DNA from: Candidatus Omnitrophota bacterium
GTDB taxonomy: Bacteria > Omnitrophota > Gorgyraeia > Gygaellales > Profunditerraquicolaceae
DNA length: 64,000 nt
Reading direction: 5' to 3'
Assembly: GCA_026387315.1 (NCBI GenBank)
Contig: JAPLLY010000015.1
Span: 1-64,000, forward strand
This document shows, one piece after another, positions 24,753 to 32,356 of this stretch. Position numbers and translations under genes: made by a program. Below the pieces are notes generated by a model. That model was given only the letters and a program-made list of their open reading frames with translations, was not told the origin of the DNA and searched no databases. Position 1 is the stretch's first letter; each line of letters starts with the position of its first letter.

Positions 24753-26060
24753 ATGTGTTATGCAATTCCCGGAAAAATAGAGGCGATTAATAATAAGATG
24801 GTGGTTGTAGACTACTTCGGCGAGAAGAAGAAAGCCTATAATGAACTAGATGGTTTGTCTGTCGGTGATTATATCTACGCCCAGGGTGGTTATGCTATTG
24901 CGAAAATTCCCGAAGATGAAGCCAAAAGCATTCTGGCTGTTTGGAAGGAGACTTTTTTTGAGCTTCAGGAAGTTGACCTAAAGCTTTCCCGCCTGGACCT
25001 TAATCAGAAATCTGTATCCGGCGAATTCTTGAGAATATTGGATAAGGCAGCCGAAGGCAAGAAACTTTCGCCGGAAGAACTCCTGATTTTGATTAAGGAA
25101 AAAAATAAACCCGCCCTGGAGCTTCTTTTCAAAACGGCAAATTTCTTGCGTCAGAAACACCATAAGAATTCTTGCTGCGTGCATGGGATTATTGAAATTT
25201 CCAATTACTGCCGCTGTAATTGTGATTATTGCGGTATCGCTAAGGGTAACCAAAATATTACGCGTTATCGCTTAACTTGCGGCCAGATACTTGAAGCTGC
25301 CCGGCAAGCAATACAGGAGCATGGTTTTAAGGCGCTGGTGTTGCAATCCGGTGAAGATAGTGGATATAGTATAGAGGAGCTTGCCGAGATTATCCGTAAG
25401 ATAAAAGTTAATTGGCCGGCTCTAATTTTTATTAGCTTCGGAGAAGTGGGGCTGGATAATTTAAAGATTCTTTATGATGCCGGCGCGCGGGGATTGCTTT
25501 TGCGATTTGAAACATCTAACCCCAAGCTTTATCAACAGGTCACCGCGGGTAAAGATCTGGCTAGCCGCATTGCGCATTTAAAAAAAGCTTATGAGTTGGG
25601 CTATATGATTATTACCGGAGGTTTGATTGGCTTGCCGCAACAAAGCCCAGAAGATCTTTTAAATGACATACTTTTAACTAAAGAGTTGCATGCCGAGATG
25701 TTTAGTTTTGGCCCATTTATTAGGCATCCGCAAACCCCGCTGGCTAAATATCCATCGCCCGAAGTAGAAACTGTGCTTAAGGTTATTGCTATTTCGCGCA
25801 TCATTGATGCGGCGAATGCTAAAATTCTAGTTACTACTGCCTTGGAGACACTTAATCCTGATGCTAGGAGAGAGGCGCTGCTTAGCGGAGCGAATTCCGT
25901 GATGCTTAATGTAACTCCGCTTGAATACCGGTCCTTTTATAACATTTATCCTGCGCGCGCTCATGAAAAAGAGAGCATCGCAGTTCAGATTAAAGATACT
26001 ATCGGGCTTCTAATGTCTCTAGGACGCTCACCTACTGATTTAAGTGTGTTATCCCCGTGA
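24753..26060 (+). CDS. Fusion of HypC and HydE-type radical-SAM maturase
   Basis: This 435-residue protein joins two hydrogenase maturation modules. Residues 1-70 are HypC-like: MCYAIPGKI keeps C2, which helps carry the Fe(CN)2CO unit in [NiFe] maturation. The histidine usually found in VHVGFAI is glutamine (Q44 in YAQGGYAI). Residues about 90-430 are a radical-SAM domain with CRCNCDYC (C153, C157, C160), resembling HydE of [FeFe] maturation. There is one continuous frame. The last residues (SVLSP) and the stop are encoded by a repeat. It is followed by rex and hydG. Confidence 0.82.
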   Translation: MCYAIPGKIEAINNKMVVVDYFGEKKKAYNELDGLSVGDYIYAQGGYAIAKIPEDEAKSILAVWKETFFELQEVDLKLSRLDLNQKSVSGEFLRILDKAAEGKKLSPEELLILIKEKNKPALELLFKTANFLRQKHHKNSCCVHGIIEISNYCRCNCDYCGIAKGNQNITRYRLTCGQILEAARQAIQEHGFKALVLQSGEDSGYSIEELAEIIRKIKVNWPALIFISFGEVGLDNLKILYDAGARGLLLRFETSNPKLYQQVTAGKDLASRIAHLKKAYELGYMIITGGLIGLPQQSPEDLLNDILLTKELHAEMFSFGPFIRHPQTPLAKYPSPEVETVLKVIAISRIIDAANAKILVTTALETLNPDARREALLSGANSVMLNVTPLEYRSFYNIYPARAHEKESIAVQIKDTIGLLMSLGRSPTDLSVLSP

Positions 26061-26100
26061 AAACGGGGATCCAGATTTCCGCTTTCGCGGGAATGACACA
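26045..26100. repeat. Dispersed palindromic repeat at the end of hypC-hydE
   Basis: Two hairpins, ATCCCCGT/ACGGGGAT and CCGC/GCGG, lie inside an outer TGTGTTATCCCC...GGGAATGACACA pairing. It belongs to the widespread repeat type often mistranslated as VIPAKAGIQ. The stop codon of the fusion gene (26058-26060) lies inside it. Confidence 0.75.
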
Positions 26101-26140
26101 CGATTAATTTTGACAGTTATGAGTAGAAATAAAAAATAAT

Positions 26141-26773
26141 ATGAAAACGAACAAACTTTGTATTATGCGGCTTTCTAAGTATAAGAGCGCGCTTTATCGC
26201 CTTAAATCACTGGGTTTTGTGCGGATTTTTTCGGATAATTTAGCGGATGCCGTAGAGGTAACTTCGTCTCAGGTGCGTAAGGATTTTTCTATTTTTGATA
26301 TATCGGGAAATAAACGCGGCGGCTATAAGATTGATGAACTGATTGAAAAGATTAATACTATTCTTGGTAAAGATGAATTGCAAAAAGTGGTGATTGTTGG
26401 TTTAGGAAAGCTGGGATCCGCTCTTACGCATTATACTGGTTTTGAGAAAGAGGGGATAAAGGTTGTCGCTGCTTTTGATATAGACGCGTTAAAATTTAAA
26501 CCCAAAGAGAAAACCCCGGTTTTCCCCTTAGCCGGCCTGCCGGAGTTTGTGCGTAAGAATAATATTAAAATTGGAATTATTACGGTCCCGGCTGCGGCCG
26601 CCCAGCCAGTAGTTGATATTATGCTTTCGGCAGGAATTAAAGGGGTATTAAATTTTGCCCCAATACAACTGCGGGGAAATGATGATTGCCTGATAAACAA
26701 TGTGAATCTTGAGGTAGAGCTGGAAAACCTTATTTATTTCGTTAATGCCTTAATTAAGGCAAAAGGAAAATAA
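26141..26773 (+). CDS. rex: Redox-sensing repressor Rex
   Basis: This 210-residue DNA-binding protein senses the NADH/NAD+ ratio. Residues 1-80 form a winged helix (VTSSQVRKDFSIF is the recognition segment). Residues 82-200 form a Rossmann domain with GLGKLG (87-92), and KGVLNFAPIQL matches the Rex C-terminal signature. A Rex-type operator lies over the hydBGDA promoter at 19795-19812. TTGACA near 26111 and an AT-rich -10 region suggest its own promoter. It sits between the HydE fusion and hydG. Confidence 0.9.
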   Translation: MKTNKLCIMRLSKYKSALYRLKSLGFVRIFSDNLADAVEVTSSQVRKDFSIFDISGNKRGGYKIDELIEKINTILGKDELQKVVIVGLGKLGSALTHYTGFEKEGIKVVAAFDIDALKFKPKEKTPVFPLAGLPEFVRKNNIKIGIITVPAAAAQPVVDIMLSAGIKGVLNFAPIQLRGNDDCLINNVNLEVELENLIYFVNALIKAKGK

Positions 26774-26780
26774 GCAGTAA

Positions 26781-28169
26781 ATGAAGCAGATTAATGAAGA
26801 GAGAATAAATAACTTATTATTGTCCACTGCCGATAGCGATAGCCGTAAAATTGACAGGATTATTAATAAAAGCAAATCCTTAAAAAGGCTTACGCTGGAA
26901 GAATCAGCCATCCTGCTGGCAGTTCAGGATGCCGGCTCTCTTGAAAAAATATTTGCCGCGGCTAGTTTTGTTAAAGATGCAATTTACGGCAGGCGAGTGG
27001 TATTATTTGCCCCGCTTTATATCAGCAATTTCTGCGTAAATAACTGCCTTTATTGCGCGTTTAAATCCGATAACTTGGCAATTAAGCGTAAAGCCTTAAG
27101 CGCAGCTGAAATTAAATCGCAAACTGAATGGCTCTTAGGCCGTGGACATAAAAGAATACTGATGGTTTGCGGGGAGGAAGCGCCTGGTGGGGAATCTAAT
27201 GTAGATTATTATGTCCAAGCAGTGAAAGCTATTTATGCTGCGGAAGTGGGTAAGAATAAGATTAAAAGGGTTAATGTTAATTGCGCGCCGCTGAGTATTG
27301 ATGATTTTAAAAAGCTTAAATCAAGCGGTATAGGGACTTACCAGATTTTTCAGGAAACATATCATCAGAAAACTTATCTGCGTATGCATCCTAAAGGGCC
27401 AAAAAGTGATCCTGATAATAGGATTGATGCGGTTGATCGGGCATTTAAAGCCGGGATAGATGATATAGGGATTGGCGCGCTTTATGGTTTATTTGACTGG
27501 CGTTTTGAGACATTAGGATTGCTTTCCCATATTGAGCATATGGAGGAGAAATTTAAAGTCGGGCCGCATACTATTTCTGTGCCGCGTATTGAGCCGGCAG
27601 AGGGCGCGGAGCTGTCCCTGAGGCCTCCCCATAAAATTTCTGATGATGAATTTAAAAAGGTGGTGGCGATTTTAAGGCTTTCTGTGCCCTATACCGGGAT
27701 CATTATGACTACCCGTGAGAATGCTTTGATGCGCGATGCCTTGATTAGCCTGGGGGTTTCCCAGATTAGCGCTGAATCTAATACCTCTCCCGGAGGGTAT
27801 TCTGCCAGCCGTGCCGAGCAGGCAGGCGGTCAGTTTTCGCTTGGTGACCAGCGCAGCCTGGATGAGATCGTGGGGACTTTGATTGCCCATGATTATATCC
27901 CCAGTTTTTGCGCTGCCTGTTATCGCATGGAAAGAACCGGCGAAGCCTTTATGCAATTAGCTAAACCCGGAATGATCAAAGGTAAATGTAGTATGAATGC
28001 TTTAATTACTCTGCAAGAATATCTCGATGATTTTGCATCAGTTAAAGTTAAGCAGGCCGGGTACAAAATGATTGAGCGTTATTTTAACAAACTGGATAAT
28101 GTTGATCAGGATATGCTAAAGTTCTTCTTTAGCCATGTAGATTCCGGAATAAGGGATGAGTATGTTTAA
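26781..28169 (+). CDS. hydG: HydG-type radical-SAM tyrosine lyase
   Basis: This 462-residue maturase has the radical-SAM triad CVNNCLYC (C85, C89, C92). It also has the auxiliary-cluster cysteines C377, C380 and C403 (FCAACYR and KGKCSM), which are diagnostic of HydG. HydG cleaves tyrosine to make CO and cyanide for the [FeFe] H-cluster. No HydF and no [FeFe] hydrogenase lie in this window, so either they are elsewhere or this protein serves another enzyme. It is separated from rex by seven bases. Confidence 0.9.
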   Translation: MKQINEERINNLLLSTADSDSRKIDRIINKSKSLKRLTLEESAILLAVQDAGSLEKIFAAASFVKDAIYGRRVVLFAPLYISNFCVNNCLYCAFKSDNLAIKRKALSAAEIKSQTEWLLGRGHKRILMVCGEEAPGGESNVDYYVQAVKAIYAAEVGKNKIKRVNVNCAPLSIDDFKKLKSSGIGTYQIFQETYHQKTYLRMHPKGPKSDPDNRIDAVDRAFKAGIDDIGIGALYGLFDWRFETLGLLSHIEHMEEKFKVGPHTISVPRIEPAEGAELSLRPPHKISDDEFKKVVAILRLSVPYTGIIMTTRENALMRDALISLGVSQISAESNTSPGGYSASRAEQAGGQFSLGDQRSLDEIVGTLIAHDYIPSFCAACYRMERTGEAFMQLAKPGMIKGKCSMNALITLQEYLDDFASVKVKQAGYKMIERYFNKLDNVDQDMLKFFFSHVDSGIRDEYV

Positions 28170-28177
28170 GATAAAAC

Positions 28178-28206
28178 TTGACAGATATGCTAATTGATAA
28201 TAATAT
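28178..28206 (+). promoter_or_regulatory. Strong promoter of a short transcript
   Basis: TTGACA (28178-28183) and TAATAT (28201-28206) are separated by exactly 17 bp. Transcription would start near 28213, inside or just before a small hairpin. Confidence 0.7.
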
Positions 28207-28207
28207 A

Positions 28208-28270
28208 CCCCAGATTTGGTTCAACGCTGGGACAAAGACGTCCGAACAGTTGTTCGGGCGTCTTTTTTTT
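28208..28270 (+). ncRNA. Candidate small RNA of about 55-60 nt
   Basis: Behind the promoter lie one weak hairpin (CCCAG/CTGGG, 28209-28231) and then a strong terminator. There AAAGACGTCCGAAC (28234-28247) pairs with GTTCGGGCGTCTTT (28252-28265) and is followed by a T-run. Nothing coding fits between promoter and terminator. It is either an independent sRNA or the attenuated leader of the next gene. No family is recognised. Confidence 0.4.
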
Positions 28271-28305
28271 ATTTTTGCATAAAATTTAGGCAAAATTAGA
28301 TATGA

Positions 28306-28381
28306 ACCCCGCACCTTCTTTGTATTTAGATATTAGAAGGCGTAGGGTTAAAAATTAACTAATAAGAAGAAGGTGCGGGGT
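28306..28381 (+). repeat. Palindrome supplying the nfnA Shine-Dalgarno and GTG start (copy 1)
   Basis: ACCCCGCACCTTCTT (28306-28320) pairs with AAGAAGGTGCGGGGT (28367-28381). The right arm contains AAGAAGG, and its last bases are the first two of the GTG start codon at 28380. A homologous element lies at 55827-55917 before another GTG-started gene. Confidence 0.8.
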
Positions 28382-29204
28382 GAAAATACTCAACAAACAG
28401 ATTATTAATGATGTGGCAGGGGTAAAGATTACGCAATTGGATATTCTTTCTCCGGATATCGCCGCGAAGGCCCAAGCCGGACAGTTTGTGATGTTAATGG
28501 CTAGCGAAAAGGGGGAGCGCATCCCCTTGACCTTAGTGAATACGGATAAAATAAAAGGTACTCTGAGCTTGATTTTTCAGGAGGCAGGTTTTACCACTCG
28601 GAGTTTAGGTGGATTAAATCCCGGAGATTCACTTTATTCTTTAGTCGGGCCTTTAGGGCATCCTACCCAGATTAAGAAATATGGAAAAATAATTTTGGTT
28701 GGCGGAGGAGTGGGGATTGCCGAGATTCTGCCGGTTGCCCGCGCCTTAAAGCAGGCAGGTAATCAGATTACTACTATTCTGGGTTCTCGGAATAAAGACC
28801 TGCTCATTTTGGAAGCTGAACTTAAAAGCGCATCTGATCAAATTTATATTATGACTGATGATGGTTCTTACGGAAGGAAAGGCTTTACCACTGACATGTT
28901 AAAGGAACTTTTGAGTAAAGGTAAATATGATTTGATTTATTCTGTGGGCCCTATTCCGATGATGAAGAGAGCGGCTTTAGCTAGCAGTGAATATAAGATT
29001 AAAACTTTAGTTTCGCTTAATGCGCTGATGGTGGATGCCACCGGAATGTGCGGTTGCTGCCGGGTGACTGTTTTTGGCCAGGTAAAATTTAGTTGTGTTG
29101 ATGGGCCGGATTTTGATGGCCATGGCGTTGATTGGGAAGAACTCCAAAAGAGAAATAAGGTGTATAGCATTCAGGAGAAACACATTTGTAATCTGAAGAT
29201 ATAG
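28380..29204 (+). CDS. nfnA: NfnA-type FAD/NAD-binding subunit
   Basis: This 274-residue protein is the small subunit of NADH-dependent ferredoxin:NADP+ oxidoreductase, an electron-bifurcating transhydrogenase. The FAD segment is AGQFVMLMASEKGERIPLTL, the NAD motif is ILVGGGVGIAEILP, and the C-terminal [2Fe-2S] cysteines are in GMCGCCRV and FSCVDGP. It starts with GTG at 28380, placed at the end of a palindrome. The large-subunit gene follows. A dihydroorotate dehydrogenase or sulfide dehydrogenase partner role is an alternative. Confidence 0.82.
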   Translation: MKILNKQIINDVAGVKITQLDILSPDIAAKAQAGQFVMLMASEKGERIPLTLVNTDKIKGTLSLIFQEAGFTTRSLGGLNPGDSLYSLVGPLGHPTQIKKYGKIILVGGGVGIAEILPVARALKQAGNQITTILGSRNKDLLILEAELKSASDQIYIMTDDGSYGRKGFTTDMLKELLSKGKYDLIYSVGPIPMMKRAALASSEYKIKTLVSLNALMVDATGMCGCCRVTVFGQVKFSCVDGPDFDGHGVDWEELQKRNKVYSIQEKHICNLKI

Positions 29205-29207
29205 AAT

Positions 29208-29341
29208 CGTCATTCAGACTGTGTCGCAATGTCATTGCGAGGAGCCGTAGGCGGCGAAGCAATCTCAAAACCGAGATTGCTTCGCCCCTGCGGGGCTCGC
29301 AATGACGCACGTTTTGTTATTGCGACACAGTCTGAATGACG
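29208..29341. repeat. 134-bp nested palindrome between nfnA and nfnB
   Basis: CGTCATTCAGACTGTGTCGC at 29208 is matched by its complement ending at 29341. Inside are ATTGCGAG/CTCGCAAT and GGCGAAGCAATCTC/GAGATTGCTTCGCC pairings. It belongs to the common ATTGCGAGGAGCC type of dispersed repeat. Short ORFs in it are artefacts. Confidence 0.85.
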
Positions 29342-29354
29342 GAAATTTTAAATT

Positions 29355-30776
29355 ATGAAAAAAGAACCGGTAAAAGTTAGAGAAGTACCTGCGGTAACCA
29401 GAACGGGGAATTTTCAGGAGGTAGTCCTGGGGTACTCTGAAGAAGAGGCTTATGTAGAAGCCTCCCGCTGTCTGCAGTGTAAGAACCCGGTTTGTATCAG
29501 CGGTTGTCCGGTAGGCATTGATATCAAGAAGTTTATTTATCAGATCACGCGAAAGGATTATAATCTGGCGTATTTTACGATTAGAGAAAAAAATAATTTT
29601 CCTTCGATCTGCGGAAGAGTCTGCCCGGCGGAATACCAATGCCGTAAAACCTGTATACTGACTAAGAAAGACGCGCCTTTTGCTTCCGAAAAAGCGATCA
29701 ATATTCATTTTTTAGAACGTTTTGCCGGGGATTATGGCAAGAATAACAATTTGGATGTTAAGGAAGAAAAAGGCCAAAAGTTTTCTAAATTTAAAGTGGC
29801 GGTAGTGGGTTCTGGCCCGGCTGGTTTATGCTGCGCCGGAGAATTAGCGCGCCAGGGAATCCAAGTTGATATTTTTGAAAGCCTGCATAAAACCGGCGGG
29901 GTTTTAAGATATGGCATCCCTCCTTTTAGGCTGCCTTGGGATGTTTTGGATTTTGAGATAAATTATCTAAAAAAATTAGGGGTTAATTTTATTACTAATT
30001 TTCTTGCAGGCAAAGCTAAAACCATTAAAGAATTATTCACCCAAGGGTATTCTAATGTATTTTTGGGGCTGGGCGCGGGGGTGCCATCTTTCTTGGGAAT
30101 TAATGGCGAAAATCTTTGTAATATTTATTCAGTAAATGAATTCTTGACTAGGGTCAATTTAATGTCTGCTTATAAATTCCCCGAGTTTCATACTCCGGTT
30201 AATATTGGAAGAAACGTTTTGATTGTTGGTGGAGGCAATACGGCTATGGATTCTGCCAGAGTTGCTTTGAGACTGCAGAAGTTAAATGGTTTGCCGCTTA
30301 ACACTACAATTATTTATCGGCGCACGGAAATTGAAATGCCGGCAAGACGCTTGGAACTGGAGCATGCCCGGGAAGAAGGAGTAAAGTTTGAATTTTTGGT
30401 GCAGCCAAAAGAGTTTATTGGAGATGGCCGGGGGTTTGTTAGGAAGTTAATTTGTCTTAAGTCTAAATTAAAAGAACCGGACAGCTCAGGCAGGAGGAGG
30501 CCGGTGATTATAGAAGGAAGTGAATTTCAACTTGATTGTGATTTATGCGTGATTGCCGTGGGGTTAAAAGCAAATCAAATTTTAATTAACGCCACCCCGG
30601 AATTAAAAACAGATAAGTATTCAGATGTCATTGTTGACGCTGAAACTATGGAGAGTTCGATTAAAGGGGTTTTTGCCGGTGGGGATATTGTGGGTGGAGA
30701 AGGCACGGTTATTGAAGCGATGGGGATGGCCAAAAAGGCAGCCCAGTCAATAATCGGCGAGCTTTCTAAAAAATAA
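29355..30776 (+). CDS. nfnB: NfnB/GltD-type NADPH-binding flavoprotein
   Basis: This 473-residue protein has N-terminal [4Fe-4S] cysteines (CLQCKNPVC, GRVCPAEYQC) and two dinucleotide folds (VAVVGSGPAGLCCAGEL, about 148; VLIVGGGNTAMDSAR, about 291). It ends with GVFAGGDIVGGEGTVIEAMG. With nfnA next to it, the pair most likely forms the bifurcating Nfn transhydrogenase. A glutamate synthase small-subunit role is less likely because no large subunit is nearby, although glutamate dehydrogenase follows. Confidence 0.82.
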   Translation: MKKEPVKVREVPAVTRTGNFQEVVLGYSEEEAYVEASRCLQCKNPVCISGCPVGIDIKKFIYQITRKDYNLAYFTIREKNNFPSICGRVCPAEYQCRKTCILTKKDAPFASEKAINIHFLERFAGDYGKNNNLDVKEEKGQKFSKFKVAVVGSGPAGLCCAGELARQGIQVDIFESLHKTGGVLRYGIPPFRLPWDVLDFEINYLKKLGVNFITNFLAGKAKTIKELFTQGYSNVFLGLGAGVPSFLGINGENLCNIYSVNEFLTRVNLMSAYKFPEFHTPVNIGRNVLIVGGGNTAMDSARVALRLQKLNGLPLNTTIIYRRTEIEMPARRLELEHAREEGVKFEFLVQPKEFIGDGRGFVRKLICLKSKLKEPDSSGRRRPVIIEGSEFQLDCDLCVIAVGLKANQILINATPELKTDKYSDVIVDAETMESSIKGVFAGGDIVGGEGTVIEAMGMAKKAAQSIIGELSKK

Positions 30777-30828
30777 CACCCCGCGCTTATAAGGTCTTGC
30801 GCGGGTGTGCCCTTATGGGCAAGGAGGA
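30776..30828 (+). repeat. Two-hairpin leader element carrying the gdhA Shine-Dalgarno (copy 3)
   Basis: ACACCCCGCGC (30776-30786) pairs with GCGCGGGTGT (30799-30808). TGCCC (30808-30812) pairs with GGGCA (30817-30821), and AGGAGG (30822-30827) follows. Hairpin 2 is TGCCC/GGGCA here but TTGTCT/AGACAA in copies 1 and 2: both arms changed together. The element begins at the stop codon of nfnB. Confidence 0.72.
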
Positions 30829-30836
30829 GAAGAAAA

Positions 30837-32174
30837 ATGGTAAAGAAAGTCGAAGAGTTTATGGATCTGGTAGTACAGAAGAACCCGGGGGAGGTGGAAT
30901 TTCATCAGGCAGTAAGAGAGGTTGTGGAATCAGTAATGCCTTTTATTGAAAAAAATCCTAAATATCAGAAAGCTAAGATATTGGAAAAAATGATTGAACC
31001 GGAAAGAACAATAATATTTCGTGTTCCTTGGCTTGATGATCAAGGAGAAGTTCAAATTAACCGTGGTTACCGTATTGAAATGAGCAGTGCCATCGGGCCG
31101 TATAAAGGCGGGTTGCGCCTTCATCCCAGTGTGAACTTGGGTATATTGAAATTTTTGGCTTTTGAGCAGGTTTTTAAGAATGCGCTTACTACTTTGCCTA
31201 TGGGGGGCGGAAAAGGCGGCTCGGATTTTGATCCTAAAGGGAAGTCGGATAATGAAGTAATGAAGTTTTGCCAAAGTTTTATGACTGAGCTTTCCAGGCA
31301 TATTGGCCAGAATACCGATGTTCCAGCCGGGGATATCGGTGTAGGTGGCCGTGAAATAGGTTATATGTTTGGGCAGTATAAAAGGTTGCGCAATGAATTC
31401 ACCGGTGTCTTGACCGGTAAAGGTCTTAATTGGGGCGGGAGCTTGATCCGGCCGGAAGCTACGGGTTATGGTTGCGTGTATTTTGTAGAAGAAATGCTTA
31501 AGCTGCGCGGAGATTCTTTAAAAGGAAAAGTTTGCGCGGTTTCCGGTTCAGGTAATGTTGCTCAATACACCGTGGAGAAGCTTCTGCAGCTGGGGGCTAA
31601 AGTAGTTACGCTCTCTGACTCTGACGGGTATATTTATGATAAAGACGGTATTGACACTAAAGAGTTAAATTGCGTTTTAAATTTGAAAAATGTTAAGCGC
31701 GGCAGAATTAAAGAATGTGCCAAGGAATTTAACTGTAAGTATTTTGAAAAACAGAGGCCTTGGGGGATAAAATGCGATGTGGCATTTCCTTCCGCTACTC
31801 AGAATGAGATAGATGAAAATGATGCTAAGACCTTAGTGAAAAATGGCTGTATTGCTATTGGTGAAGGCGCAAATATGCCTACTACACCGCAAGGCGTTGA
31901 GGTATTTCAGAAGGCAAAAATTCTTTATGCGCCTGGTAAAGCCTCCAATGCCGGCGGGGTGGCTACCTCCGGATTAGAGATGTCTCAGAATAGCATGCGT
32001 TTATCCTGGTCGCGCCAGGAAGTGGATAAGAAGTTGCATGAGATTATGATTGCTATTCATGAGAGTTGCGTTAAATATGGCAAGGAAGATAAATATATAA
32101 ATTATGTTAACGGAGCCAATATCGCTGGATTTGTGAAAGTTGCTGATGCCATGCTCGATCAGGGGTTGGTGTAA
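30837..32174 (+). CDS. gdhA: NADP-type glutamate dehydrogenase
   Basis: This 445-residue cytoplasmic enzyme interconverts glutamate with 2-oxoglutarate and ammonia. The substrate-binding PMGGGKGGSDFDPKG and DVPAGDIGVGGREIG segments are canonical, and the nucleotide motif is GSGNVAQ. I start at ATG 30837 (MVKKVEEFM), because the ATG at 30807 falls in the leader hairpin and AGGAGG is nine bases before 30837. Position after nfnAB suggests NADPH supply for ammonium assimilation. A palindrome plus T-run ends the gene. Confidence 0.93.
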   Translation: MVKKVEEFMDLVVQKNPGEVEFHQAVREVVESVMPFIEKNPKYQKAKILEKMIEPERTIIFRVPWLDDQGEVQINRGYRIEMSSAIGPYKGGLRLHPSVNLGILKFLAFEQVFKNALTTLPMGGGKGGSDFDPKGKSDNEVMKFCQSFMTELSRHIGQNTDVPAGDIGVGGREIGYMFGQYKRLRNEFTGVLTGKGLNWGGSLIRPEATGYGCVYFVEEMLKLRGDSLKGKVCAVSGSGNVAQYTVEKLLQLGAKVVTLSDSDGYIYDKDGIDTKELNCVLNLKNVKRGRIKECAKEFNCKYFEKQRPWGIKCDVAFPSATQNEIDENDAKTLVKNGCIAIGEGANMPTTPQGVEVFQKAKILYAPGKASNAGGVATSGLEMSQNSMRLSWSRQEVDKKLHEIMIAIHESCVKYGKEDKYINYVNGANIAGFVKVADAMLDQGLV

Positions 32175-32189
32175 GCAGCAGAAAATCAA

Positions 32190-32230
32190 GGGGACGGTTC
32201 TCTTAAAAAAAGAGAACCGTCCCCTTTTTT
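32190..32230 (+). terminator. GGGGACGGTTCT palindrome, copy 4, with T-run
   Basis: GGGGACGGTTCTCTT (32190-32204) pairs with its complement ending at 32224, and six T follow. This copy has the form of a Rho-independent terminator for gdhA, unlike most copies. Confidence 0.75.
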
Positions 32231-32320
32231 CGTAAATGGCCGCTGTTTTTATTTTGATCCCTGCTGGCTTACGCCAGCAAGGACTACGCTAAATAAAAAC
32301 TATAAGGTGCTTGATTGTAG

Positions 32321-32349
32321 TTGCAAGCTAAAGAGTAAAGTTGTAAAAT
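32321..32349 (+). promoter_or_regulatory. Promoter predicted to give a leaderless mRNA
   Basis: TTGCAA (32321-32326) and TAAAAT (32344-32349) are 17 bp apart, with TG just before the -10. Only seven bases separate the -10 from the ATG at 32357, so transcription would begin at or next to the start codon. There is no Shine-Dalgarno. Confidence 0.55.
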
Positions 32350-32356
32350 ATACTTC

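Noticed and set aside
24753-28169. Complete [FeFe] hydrogenase maturation locus
   Set aside because: HydF and an [FeFe] catalytic subunit are not in the window, and the only hydrogenase genes present are [NiFe].
29089-29310. Short minus-strand ORF with LRLLRRLRLLAMT-type peptide
   Set aside because: This peptide is the usual translation of the ATTGCGAGGAGCC dispersed repeat, not a gene.
30807-30836. gdhA start at ATG 30807
   Set aside because: That ATG lies in the loop of the leader hairpin. The AGGAGG at 30822-30827 places the start at 30837.
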